Below, in pieces: positions 1 through 7,135 of a stretch of DNA of 27,217 bases (positions are counted from its first letter, which is position 1; each line of letters begins with the position of its first letter). The stretch lies in the NCBI GenBank assembly GCA_020024475.1, contig JAHHTS010000032.1:1-27217 (forward strand), written 5' to 3'. Source of the stretch: Oscillospiraceae bacterium. GTDB lineage: Bacteria; Bacillota; Clostridia; Oscillospirales; Ruminococcaceae. The translations under genes and the position numbers were made by a program. The notes under the pieces were generated by a model. It did not search any database and was not told the DNA's origin. It saw only the letters and a list, made by a program, of their open reading frames with translations.

Positions 1-105
1 GATGAAATTAGTAATGCTGAATATTTTAATTTATTTGATTATTGCTGTGTAATTAGATTTTATATGGAAGATGAAAAGAAAATTATGGTACATAATAAAA
101 AATAA
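1..105 (+). CDS. 3' end of an unidentified protein (partial)
   Basis: An open frame runs from the first base of the window to a TAA at 103-105 and gives the last 34 residues of a protein whose beginning lies outside. The tail is rich in acidic and aromatic residues and ends in a Lys/Asn-rich stretch (MEDEKKIMVHNKK). Nothing in it identifies a family. It is read in the same direction as the asparaginase gene that follows 37 bases later, so the two may share a transcript. It could be a chance open frame, but it stays open in an AT-rich region and stops just before the next gene's ribosome site, as a real gene end would. Confidence 0.5.
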   Translation, partial: DEISNAEYFNLFDYCCVIRFYMEDEKKIMVHNKK

Positions 106-142
106 AACTGTTTTTGACAGTACATTGACATAGGAGAATAAT

Positions 143-1006
143 ATGAACAAAATTTTACTTATCACAACAGGTGGTACTCTTGCTTGTACACCTACACAAA
201 ATGGTCTTGTTCCCACTTTGAGAGGAAAAGATATTTTAACTTATTCAAAATATCCTAATGCAGATATATCTGTTTATGATTTTAAGCTTATTGACTCTTC
301 TATTATGGAAGATAGTGATAGAGCTGATATAGCAGAAATTATTTGGAACAATAAAGATAAATATGATGCGTTTATCATCACGCACGGAACAGATAGTATG
401 GCATATACCGGCGCTTATCTAGACTGTGCATTGCCTAACTTCAAAAAATCAATTATTCTAACAGGGGCACAGTTACCACTTCAAAAAGAAGGTACAGATG
501 CAATAGAAAATGTAAATTTAGCGATAAAATCAGCAATGGAAGGCTATTGTGGTACTTGTCTTGCTATTTATCATAGACTTATATCAGCAAAAACAGCTAC
601 TAAAATGGAAACAGAGGGTTTTACAGCTTTTGAAAGTGTAACTAACGATTATATTCAAGAAAAAAAGCAAGCACCTATACAAGAAGAAATGCTTATTTCA
701 CAGCCAAAAAGAAAAGTGGGACTAATATATATAACACCAAATATAGATAAATCTACAATACTTCATTATAAAGATTGTGATTCAGTTTTGGCTCTTGTTT
801 TAGGCGCAGGTGGAATGCCTAAACACCAAGAAGAAGCGTTTGAACAGCTTAAAGAAAAAGGTGTAAAAATTTATATAAAGAGTCAGTGTATTTTTGGAAA
901 AGTGGAATCAATCTATGAAGCTCATTCAGGGGTTAAAAAGTTTATACCGATTATAGATACTTCTATTGAATGGGCAATGTATGCAATTATGTTTGGAATT
1001 ATTTAA
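143..1006 (+). CDS. ansA: L-asparaginase (type I/II asparaginase family)
   Basis: Predicted to hydrolyse L-asparagine to aspartate and ammonia in the cytoplasm; no signal peptide is visible. The N-terminus carries the family signature TTGGT (residues 8-12), with Thr12 expected to be the nucleophile. The second signature is HGTDSM (81-86), with Thr83 and Asp84 of the second catalytic triad. GAQLPL follows near residue 108. At 287 residues it is somewhat shorter than the usual 320-340, with the small C-terminal domain trimmed, as in many clostridial members. The start is supported by AGGAG six bases upstream. The gene stands between the partial upstream gene and a separately promoted aminopeptidase, so amino-acid scavenging is a reasonable common theme. 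Glutaminase activity cannot be excluded from sequence. Confidence 0.9.
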   Translation: MNKILLITTGGTLACTPTQNGLVPTLRGKDILTYSKYPNADISVYDFKLIDSSIMEDSDRADIAEIIWNNKDKYDAFIITHGTDSMAYTGAYLDCALPNFKKSIILTGAQLPLQKEGTDAIENVNLAIKSAMEGYCGTCLAIYHRLISAKTATKMETEGFTAFESVTNDYIQEKKQAPIQEEMLISQPKRKVGLIYITPNIDKSTILHYKDCDSVLALVLGAGGMPKHQEEAFEQLKEKGVKIYIKSQCIFGKVESIYEAHSGVKKFIPIIDTSIEWAMYAIMFGII

Positions 1007-1043
1007 TGGTAAACTAATCCATATAATGGTCAGTATTGTTCGA

Positions 1044-1072
1044 TTGACAAAATAAAAAAGGAATTATATTAT
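1044..1072 (+). promoter_or_regulatory. sigma-A promoter for the M18 aminopeptidase gene
   Basis: TTGACA at 1044-1049, a 17-base spacer and TATTAT at 1067-1072 (five of six to consensus). Transcription would start near 1079, about 25 bases before the ATG. A second -10-like TATAAT at 1070-1075 overlaps it but would need a 20-base spacer. Confidence 0.7.
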
Positions 1073-1104
1073 AATTATATATTATTATTTATGGAGATAA
1101 TGTT

Positions 1105-2406
1105 ATGCAGAATATAGAAAGTTTATTAAAGTTTATAGAACGCAGTCCATCACCATACCATGCTATTGAACGGGTAAAAGAAGAACTTGAAAACGCAGGA
1201 TATACACATCTTTATGAACAAGAGAATTGGAACCTTGAAAAAGGCAAGGGATACTATGTGTGTCGCAATAATTCTTCTATCATGGCCTTTGTAATTCCAG
1301 AAAAAATAGAAGGATTTAATATTGTAGCAAGTCATTGTGACAGCCCTACATTTAAAATAAAAGAAAATTCTCAAATCTGTGGTGGTGCATATATAACACT
1401 TAATACTGAACGCTACGGTGGTATGATTATGGCTAGTTGGATGGATAGACCACTTTCAGTAGCAGGAAGAATTGTTGTAAAAAAAGGTAATACATATTCA
1501 CAGAAACTTGTTAATGTTGACAGAGATTTGCTTATAATTCCAAACCTTGCAATTCATATGGATCGCACACAGAATGAATGTAAAAAATTTAATCCTCAAG
1601 TTGATATGCTCCCACTTTACAGCTTAAAAGATGAGGGTGATAGTTTTATGGCTATGATAGCTAAAGAATGTGGAGTAGAGGAAGAAGATATAGTTGGACA
1701 TGATTTGTTTCTTTACAATAGACAGAAAGGAACAGTACTTGGTGCTAATCAACAATTTGTTTGCAGCTCAAAACTCGATGATTTACAGTGTGCATTTTCA
1801 TCTTTAAAGGGGTTTGTTTCAGCAGAAAATCCAAAATCAACACCGATCCTTGCTATATTCGATAATGAAGAGGTTGGCAGTGAAACAAAACAAGGGGCGG
1901 CATCAACATTTCTTTTTGATACATTAAATAGAATTGTTGAAGAAATGGGTGGTAATTCAATATTATATCGTAAAGCACTTCAAAATAGTTTTATGATAAG
2001 TGCTGATAATGCCCATGCAGTACATCCTAATCAGCCATCAATATCTGATCCAACAAATCGTCCAATAATAAATAAAGGTGTTGTAATAAAATACAATGCA
2101 AATCAGAAGTATACAACTGATGCAGTTTCCGCATCAATATTCAAAGGTTTGCTTCACGATATAAATTTACCATTTCAAACATTCACAAACAGAAGTGATA
2201 TTCTTGGAGGTAGCACACTTGGTAATATTTCAAATACAAAAGTTGCACTAAATACAGTTGATATCGGTTTGCCACAACTTGCAATGCATTCAAGTTATGA
2301 AACAGCAGGAGTTAAAGACACTGAAGATTTAATTAAAATTTGCAAAGAATTTTTTGAAATGAAGTTAGTAAAGATAGATGATGAAAATTACATTATTAAA
2401 AAATAA
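1105..2406 (+). CDS. apeB: M18 family aminopeptidase
   Basis: A 433-residue zinc-dependent aminopeptidase of the M18 (aspartyl aminopeptidase-like) family, cytoplasmic, removing N-terminal residues from peptides. Expected metal and catalytic residues are all visible: His77 and Asp79 in ASHCDSP, Asp225 in KLDDLQ, the Glu255-Glu256 pair in FDNEEVGS, Asp301 in SADNAHAVHPN, and His395 in AMHSSYE. The length is typical of the family. The ATG is preceded by GGAG at 1093-1096 and by its own promoter. A strong hairpin follows the stop, so it is probably transcribed alone. Preference for acidic or neutral substrates cannot be told from sequence. Confidence 0.93.
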   Translation: MQNIESLLKFIERSPSPYHAIERVKEELENAGYTHLYEQENWNLEKGKGYYVCRNNSSIMAFVIPEKIEGFNIVASHCDSPTFKIKENSQICGGAYITLNTERYGGMIMASWMDRPLSVAGRIVVKKGNTYSQKLVNVDRDLLIIPNLAIHMDRTQNECKKFNPQVDMLPLYSLKDEGDSFMAMIAKECGVEEEDIVGHDLFLYNRQKGTVLGANQQFVCSSKLDDLQCAFSSLKGFVSAENPKSTPILAIFDNEEVGSETKQGAASTFLFDTLNRIVEEMGGNSILYRKALQNSFMISADNAHAVHPNQPSISDPTNRPIINKGVVIKYNANQKYTTDAVSASIFKGLLHDINLPFQTFTNRSDILGGSTLGNISNTKVALNTVDIGLPQLAMHSSYETAGVKDTEDLIKICKEFFEMKLVKIDDENYIIKK

Positions 2407-2425
2407 AATGTATTAAAATTTAGAT

Positions 2426-2468
2426 AAAAAATCCGATGAATCTCATATAGATTTTCATCGGATTTTTT
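2426..2468. terminator. bidirectional intrinsic terminator
   Basis: A perfect 15-bp inverted repeat (arms 2426-2440 and 2454-2468, core TCCGATGAA/TTCATCGGA) has A6 on the left and T6 on the right. It can therefore terminate the aminopeptidase gene on the plus strand and the surface-protein gene on the minus strand. Confidence 0.9.
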
Positions 2469-2474
2469 TATTAT

Positions 2475-3851
2475 TTATTTTTTAGAAATACTATTTTTAT
2501 TTTTAAAATAGACAGTTACTATTAAAGCCACAACTGCTACCAATCCAACAATTAAGAAAATAGAACCATTACTATTATCACCTGTATCAGGAGGAGTATT
2601 TGGTTTAGAAGGTGTAGGATTTACCGGTTTATTAGGGGTAGGTTTAGGAGAAACAATTTCTTTTTCTGTTACTGTAATTTTTATAGTTTTGGTGGCACTT
2701 AAACCATTACTATCAGTAACCTTGAATGTAACTTCGTAAGTACCTGCTTTTTTTACATCAACAGTGTTTTTAGTAACTTCCAATTTTTTTGTAATATCGC
2801 CTTCCTCTTTATCGAAAGCAACAACACCACTTAGAGGATCAAATTTATCATCGACCGTTATTGTCTTATCAGATGCAGTAATAACAGGTGCTTCATTTGT
2901 AGGAGAAGTTGAATTTATAAACTTCCATGTGCCAACAAAAACAACATTTTCAGATACATTAGCAACTTCTGTTTTATCCCATGAGACAAACTTCCATGTG
3001 CCATTATCGGTTTTAACATCTTTTAAAATAAGATGTTGAGGTACTTTTACTGTTTCACATTGATTAGTTACAGTGGAAACAGGACATTGCGAAATAACTT
3101 CTTCAGGTAATGTCATTGAACTATCTTCAGGAACAAATTTAAAATCAACACTTAATTCTCTCTTAGAACAAGTCCATTTTCCTTCCAAATGAAGAGGTTC
3201 GGTGATAATAGAGCCTTCAACATATTTATGTTTGAATAATTGGTCAGTAAACCAACCTTGGAATATATATTTTTCTGAGTTATTAGGAATATTGACTGAG
3301 TAATAAGGATTTCCATAACGAACATATTGTATTGTAGGAGGGCCAACTACTGAACCATATGGAGGCATAACTGCACCACCAGGTCCATCATTGTCAAGAT
3401 AACTATAGTAAATTGGTACATCCCATTGAGCATATAAAGTTATTTCGCCATTTGCAGGGGCTAGGTCCTTTACAAATGCTAAATTTTTATAATCTTGCCC
3501 TGAGCCATCTGGCTTTGTATTCCAACAAGAAAAACTATAGCTTGGCCAATCAAAAGCAAGCTCATTTAGCTCTACATATTTATTAACTTCTACTATCTGT
3601 GGAGCCATTTCACCTATAACTTTTTCTTGGTTTTTGTCGAATTTAATGGTGTATGTAGTAGGTGTATCTTCTACCTGAGGACTAACTACATCATCTTTAG
3701 GGGTGTCGACATTTTGAATGTCATTTAAATCATTTTTGATTTCAGTATTTGTGTCTTTTGGTGTTTCTTCAGCAAAAGCTATATTGATAGGTAACATTCC
3801 AACAAATAGAGCTAAAGAAAGAAAAACGCCAAATATTTTGCTGATTTTCAT
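2475..3851 (-). CDS. Secreted cell-wall-anchored protein with InlB-like repeats and an Ig-like domain
   Basis: A 458-residue surface protein. Residues 1-27 form a Sec signal peptide (MKISK followed by a hydrophobic run ending near AFA-EE), then comes an acidic Asp/Asn/Thr linker. From about 68 to 145 there is an InlB B-repeat-like unit (WNTKPDGSGQDY, ending LYAQW). A second, diverged unit ends near 231 (GWFTDQ to EGKW). A third module carries WKFVSWD and VFVGTW. From about 318 to 397 lies an Ig-like DUF5011-type domain (NEAPVITASDKTI to ITVTEK). A Pro/Thr linker leads to PPDTGD (420-425), a membrane helix and a Lys-rich tail, which is a sortase sorting signal with PPDTG in place of LPXTG. AAAGGAGG precedes the ATG. 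No sortase gene is nearby. The role is unknown; adhesion or host contact is an inference. Confidence 0.85.
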   Translation of the reverse strand: MKISKIFGVFLSLALFVGMLPINIAFAEETPKDTNTEIKNDLNDIQNVDTPKDDVVSPQVEDTPTTYTIKFDKNQEKVIGEMAPQIVEVNKYVELNELAFDWPSYSFSCWNTKPDGSGQDYKNLAFVKDLAPANGEITLYAQWDVPIYYSYLDNDGPGGAVMPPYGSVVGPPTIQYVRYGNPYYSVNIPNNSEKYIFQGWFTDQLFKHKYVEGSIITEPLHLEGKWTCSKRELSVDFKFVPEDSSMTLPEEVISQCPVSTVTNQCETVKVPQHLILKDVKTDNGTWKFVSWDKTEVANVSENVVFVGTWKFINSTSPTNEAPVITASDKTITVDDKFDPLSGVVAFDKEEGDITKKLEVTKNTVDVKKAGTYEVTFKVTDSNGLSATKTIKITVTEKEIVSPKPTPNKPVNPTPSKPNTPPDTGDNSNGSIFLIVGLVAVVALIVTVYFKNKNSISKK

Positions 3852-3880
3852 AATAAAAAACCTCCTTTGGCAATTATTAA

Positions 3881-3937
3881 CTCGAAGATTATTTATTTCG
3901 AGAGTTTATTTAGCATATACTAAAAATATTTATGCTA
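3881..3937. repeat. two inverted repeats upstream of the surface-protein gene
   Basis: CTCGAA (3881-3886) pairs with TTCGAG (3897-3902), and TAGCATA (3911-3917) pairs with TATGCTA (3931-3937). Both lie within 90 bases of the surface-protein ATG and could be operators or leader hairpins. Half-site lengths of six and seven bases can occur by chance in AT-rich DNA. Confidence 0.35.
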
Positions 3938-4081
3938 GCTAAAAAAATATATTCATTAATTTGATAGTAATAGATTTTTAAAAAAAAATCAAGCGAAATA
4001 TATAAATTTTTAGTTTTTTTAATAATTTTTTATCTAAAACTAAAAATACAGTATAATAAAGATGTCGAATTTAATAAAAAT

Positions 4082-4120
4082 AATAAAAAATACCCGTCAA
4101 ATTGACGGGTATTTTTTATT
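4082..4120. terminator. intrinsic terminator after rsmA, overlapping its stop codon
   Basis: A 19-bp perfect inverted repeat (4082-4100 and 4102-4120, core TACCCGTCAA/TTGACGGGTA) is flanked by A and T runs. The rsmA stop codon (4116-4118) lies inside one arm. It serves rsmA on the minus strand. The same structure could act on the plus strand, where no gene needs it. Confidence 0.88.
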
Positions 4121-4973
4121 TAAGAATAATATCTGATAGATCACTAAACTGCTTTAATGACAGTTTTTCAGGTCTTACTAGTGAGTTTTCGCCTATTTCA
4201 ACAAGAGCAGATTCAATGTCAGTTTTTGATATTGCAAGAGATGAAGAAACACTATTTACGAAAGTTTTTCTTCTTTGATTAAATGCAGCACGAATAAGAC
4301 GAAACATATTTTTTTCGCTTTTTGGAGTTATTTCATTACTTTTTTTGATGTCAAGACGAATTACACTGCTAGTTACTTTCGGTGGTGGAAAGAAAGATCC
4401 TGGTGAAACATTAAAACAAACTTTTGGTTTTGCGTAGTATTGTACGGCAAGACTAATGGCACCAATTTCTCTGCTTTTTTCGTTAGCACATAGGCGAGCA
4501 GCGGCTTCTTTCTGCACCATAACAGTTATGTTATCTACAGGAAGGCGCTCTTCAAGCAATTTCATTATAATAGGGCTTGTGATGTAGTAAGGCAGATTGG
4601 CACAAACAACAACGCGCATATCACCAAATTCATCTTTTATAAGTTTGTTAAGGTCAACATTAAGGACGTCATCAAATATAATTTTGATATTGTTGAAATC
4701 AGCCAAAGTTTCTTCTAGAAGAGGTCGCAAAGATGTGTCTATCTCAACAGCAACAACCTTTTTAGCATTTTGTGCAAGCTCACTGGTAAGCACACCTACA
4801 CCAACACCAATTTCTAGAACACCGGTATTTTTGTCGACTTCAGCAAATTCACATATTTTAGGGCAAACAGATGGATTTACAATAAAATTCTGTCCAAATT
4901 TCTTCTCAAAAGTAAATCCGTATTTTTTGCTTAGTTCTTTTATATAAGAAAGATTTGTAAGTGGTTTAGTCAT
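4116..4973 (-). CDS. rsmA: 16S rRNA (adenine1518-N6/adenine1519-N6)-dimethyltransferase
   Basis: RsmA/KsgA dimethylates two adjacent adenines in the 3' terminal helix of 16S rRNA, using S-adenosylmethionine during 30S maturation. Landmarks are GQNF near residue 30, the SAM-binding motif LEIGVGVGVLT near 55-65, the acidic motif-II end VVAVEID, and the catalytic NLPYYITSP near 126-134. The C-terminal RNA-binding segment includes FNQRRKT. The length is normal. The start chosen is the ATG at 4973, whose ATGACTAA overlaps the cdd stop by eight bases, suggesting translational coupling. An in-frame TTG at 4985 would add four residues, but neither site has a clear Shine-Dalgarno. It is co-transcribed with cdd from the promoter at 5441-5469. 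Loss of this enzyme classically gives kasugamycin resistance. Confidence 0.95.
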   Translation of the reverse strand: MTKPLTNLSYIKELSKKYGFTFEKKFGQNFIVNPSVCPKICEFAEVDKNTGVLEIGVGVGVLTSELAQNAKKVVAVEIDTSLRPLLEETLADFNNIKIIFDDVLNVDLNKLIKDEFGDMRVVVCANLPYYITSPIIMKLLEERLPVDNITVMVQKEAAARLCANEKSREIGAISLAVQYYAKPKVCFNVSPGSFFPPPKVTSSVIRLDIKKSNEITPKSEKNMFRLIRAAFNQRRKTFVNSVSSSLAISKTDIESALVEIGENSLVRPEKLSLKQFSDLSDIILK

Positions 4974-5397
4974 TGTTAGGCTCAAATTTCATAAAAGGTC
5001 TAGGGTAAAGTGCAATAGCAGGCTCCATGCGATATTCACCGTCTTGTCCTGCACTGATAATAACGGTTTGGTTCATATCAGCAGCAAATTCGCTGATAAC
5101 CTGGCGACAAGCACCACAAGGGCCACTTTCACCAGGACCGTCGCCGGCACCTACAACAGCCAAAGCGTTAAAAGATTGACAGCCTTCTGAAACCATTTTG
5201 AAAATAGCTGTTCTTTCAGCACAGTTTGTAAGACCAAAAGAAGCATTTTCAATATTGCAACCGGTGTATATTTTGCCGTCTGCACCTAGAACAGCGGCAC
5301 CTACTTTAAATTTAGAATATGGGGCATAAGCTTTTTTACGAGCTTCGATAGCTAGCAAAATAAGTTCTTTTATCTGTTCATTTGATAAATTATACAT
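4966..5397 (-). CDS. cdd: cytidine deaminase
   Basis: A homotetrameric-type cytidine deaminase of 143 residues, converting cytidine and deoxycytidine to uridine and deoxyuridine in pyrimidine salvage. The zinc site is complete: Cys59 and the proton-shuttling Glu61 in NCAERTA, and Cys94 and Cys97 in PCGACRQ. The nucleoside-binding segment FKVGAA (30-35) and GCNIENAS (46-53) are present. The C-terminal ALYPRPF replaces the more usual LLP.AF. The ATG at 5397 has a modest ribosome site (AAAGGATAAA upstream). It is the first gene of a two-gene unit with rsmA and is divergent from a dCMP deaminase gene. Confidence 0.95.
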   Translation of the reverse strand: MYNLSNEQIKELILLAIEARKKAYAPYSKFKVGAAVLGADGKIYTGCNIENASFGLTNCAERTAIFKMVSEGCQSFNALAVVGAGDGPGESGPCGACRQVISEFAADMNQTVIISAGQDGEYRMEPAIALYPRPFMKFEPNND

Positions 5398-5440
5398 AGA
5401 GAGTTTATCCTTTCATATATTCTATATTGTGCTTAAAGAT

Positions 5441-5469
5441 ATAATAACAAAAATGTAGAAAATTTTCAA
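5441..5469 (-). promoter_or_regulatory. sigma-A promoter for cdd-rsmA
   Basis: Read on the minus strand: TTGAAA (5469-5464), 17 bases, TATTAT (5446-5441). The predicted start near 5434 leaves a leader of about 36 bases before the cdd ATG. Confidence 0.6.
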
Positions 5470-5533
5470 TTATTATTGATTATTACTACAAATTATTTTA
5501 TTATAAATAAAAGACAATTTATGGAGAAATATT

Positions 5534-6022
5534 ATGAGAAAAAATAAAATAAATTATTATCTTGATATAGCAGAAGCAGTTTCAGCAAGGGGGACTTGCC
5601 TTCGCAGAAACTATGGTGCTATAATTGTCAAAAATGATGAAATAATATCAACTGGGTACACTGGAGCACCTAGAGGAAGACAAAATTGTTGTGATATGGG
5701 AAAATGTCTTAGAACAGAGCTTAATATTCCTCGTGGTGAAAGATATGAGGTTTGTAGAAGTGTGCATGCAGAAGCAAATGCTATTATTTCGGCATCTCGT
5801 GATGAAATGTTAGACGGAACTCTTTATCTTTGTGGCAAGGAAGCAGCAAATGATGAGTATATTAAAAATGCTAATAGCTGTTCTATGTGCAAGAGAATGA
5901 TTATAAATGCAGGCATAAAAACTGTTATTATTCGTGATAGTAAAGAAGAGTATCGTATTGTAGATGTTCAAATAGAGTGGATAGATAAAGATGAAAGCCT
6001 AGAAGGAATATTTAATTATTAG
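5534..6022 (+). CDS. dCMP deaminase family protein (ComEB-like)
   Basis: A zinc-dependent deoxycytidylate deaminase of 162 residues that would convert dCMP to dUMP, the substrate of thymidylate synthase. The zinc motif is HAEANAI (His78, Glu80) with Cys116 and Cys119 in CSMCKRMI. The long loop with GYTGAPRGRQNC and the following Cys-rich stretch (CCDMGKC) is typical of the family and may hold a second zinc. AUGGAG upstream (5521-5526) gives a ribosome site about seven bases from the ATG. It ends in its own terminator. Next to cdd it makes two separate deamination routes into the dUMP pool. Late-competence ComEB proteins belong to this family, but no competence genes are nearby, so that name only marks homology. 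Confidence 0.9.
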   Translation: MRKNKINYYLDIAEAVSARGTCLRRNYGAIIVKNDEIISTGYTGAPRGRQNCCDMGKCLRTELNIPRGERYEVCRSVHAEANAIISASRDEMLDGTLYLCGKEAANDEYIKNANSCSMCKRMIINAGIKTVIIRDSKEEYRIVDVQIEWIDKDESLEGIFNY

Positions 6023-6025
6023 CAT

Positions 6026-6057
6026 AAAAATCACCCCCAATGGTGGGGTGATTTTTT
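6026..6057. terminator. intrinsic terminator between the dCMP deaminase and PHP genes
   Basis: AAAAATCACCCC (6026-6037) pairs with GGGGTGATTTTT (6045-6056) around a seven-base loop, with T6 on the right and A5 on the left. It would stop plus-strand transcription of the deaminase gene and probably also minus-strand transcription of the PHP operon ending at 6078. Confidence 0.9.
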
Positions 6058-6077
6058 ATTGAATTTATTTATATATA

Positions 6078-6782
6078 TTATATAAAATTCATCTTTTCCA
6101 AAAGCTTATATAGAGGGTTAAAATTAGATATATGTTGTTCTTTTTCACCTATATTTTCAAGGTAGTGTGCGTCTGAATTAGTCATATATGGCATGTTTTC
6201 TGATAAAAATCCTAGCTGTATCAATTTTTTGCGGTTTTTAAGGTTATATAACTCGACACCGTCTATATTTATTTCTTGCGGTATAGCGCCTAAAACACTT
6301 AAAACAGAATAGCTGTTTTTGTCAATATGTGCATAAACAGCTATTCCACCCATATTGTGGCATAAATCAACAGTTTCTTTTAAAGAGTAATTGCAACCGT
6401 TCAATAAAAGATAATCAACTGTGTCAATAATATTATCATCACAATCCATAATCAGTTGTTTACCAAAAACATTTGATTTATTTTTAATAGGAGGCAGTTT
6501 TTTTGATATGCAATCACCAAACTTCATGCATATTTCTAGTTTATCAAAATAACACAAAACATGAATATCTTCATTAGTGCCTACTTCTATTCCTGGAATG
6601 AACTTTATACCAAAATTTTCAGCACATTTTTTTATCCGTGGTAAATTTAATGTGCAGTTGTGATCAGTTAAAGATATTGCTCCTAAACTGGCAATATGAC
6701 TCATACCGGCAATGTTATTTGGCGTCATCTCATCGTCGCCACAAGGTGAAAGACAAGAATGCATATGAAAATCGTAAAGCAT
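6078..6782 (-). CDS. PHP domain phosphoesterase
   Basis: A 234-residue PHP-family metal-dependent phosphoesterase. Metal-binding residues typical of the family are visible: His6 and His8 in DFHMHS, Asp40-His41 in LTDHN, Glu66 in GIEV, His74 in IHVLCYF, His152 in YAHID, and Asp204-His206 in NSDAH. The nearest family neighbours are YciV/TrpH-type 3',5'-nucleotide phosphatases, but the substrate is not known. It is the last gene of a six-gene minus-strand operon, 23 bases after a DRTGG gene, next to hydrogenase genes. That context suggests hydrolysis of a phosphorylated signal or protein in hydrogen/redox sensing, which is inference. Residues 11-17 (LSPCGDD) are the usual PHP insertion in this subgroup. 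Confidence 0.88.
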   Translation of the reverse strand: MLYDFHMHSCLSPCGDDEMTPNNIAGMSHIASLGAISLTDHNCTLNLPRIKKCAENFGIKFIPGIEVGTNEDIHVLCYFDKLEICMKFGDCISKKLPPIKNKSNVFGKQLIMDCDDNIIDTVDYLLLNGCNYSLKETVDLCHNMGGIAVYAHIDKNSYSVLSVLGAIPQEINIDGVELYNLKNRKKLIQLGFLSENMPYMTNSDAHYLENIGEKEQHISNFNPLYKLLEKMNFI

Positions 6783-6805
6783 AAAATCACCACATTTAAT
6801 AAAAA

Positions 6806-7135
6806 TTATTTATTTAATTCATTATAAAGTAATCCGCACATCTCAAAACAAGACTTTTTAGTAGAAAAAACATTTATACATTCTTCTTTTGCTTTTTCAA
6901 GTGCATCAGGCATCATATTGCTGTCTTGACACATCACAATGCAAGCAATTTCGTTAAGTGAAGCAACTGCAACTGCATTTATATTTCCCATAACAGTGAA
7001 CCAAGCATTATTTTCTCTTGCATTTGCCATTACCCAGCTAAGTAAATCGCCAGTAAAACCACCATGTATTTCTATGTTCTCACCTAAAGATAGAGGTGTT
7101 AGCTCATATTTTTTTGAAAATTCATTAACAGTCAT
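6806..7135 (-). CDS. DRTGG domain-containing protein (second copy)
   Basis: A small cytoplasmic protein of 109 residues made of a single DRTGG-type domain, a fold otherwise found in phosphotransacetylase and CBS-containing regulators and thought to bind nucleotide-like ligands. Visible landmarks are the N-terminal MTVNEFSKKYELTPLSLG and the middle GGFTGDLLSWVMANA. The Cys-containing end KKSCFEMCGLLYNEL closely resembles STEKSMFSCCGMLYENG of the other copy (9717-10058), so the two are paralogues bracketing the operon. Its ATG lies inside the end of the Fe-S protein gene (11-base overlap), implying translational coupling and a linked function. The ligand and exact role are unknown. Confidence 0.82.
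   Translation of the reverse strand: MTVNEFSKKYELTPLSLGENIEIHGGFTGDLLSWVMANARENNAWFTVMGNINAVAVASLNEIACIVMCQDSNMMPDALEKAKEECINVFSTKKSCFEMCGLLYNELNK

Noticed and set aside
114..142. TTGACA (114-119) with AATAAT 17 bases on, before the asparaginase gene
   Set aside because: The -10 would touch the ATG, placing the transcript start inside the coding region; expression from further upstream is more likely.
4597..4947. A 116-codon frame opposite rsmA
   Set aside because: Ser/Thr-rich shadow of a well-identified gene with no ribosome site.
4974..4985. TTG start for rsmA at 4985
   Set aside because: ATG at 4973 gives a normal N-terminus and a coupled overlap with cdd; the TTG has no better ribosome site. 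The difference is four residues, so it is not certain.
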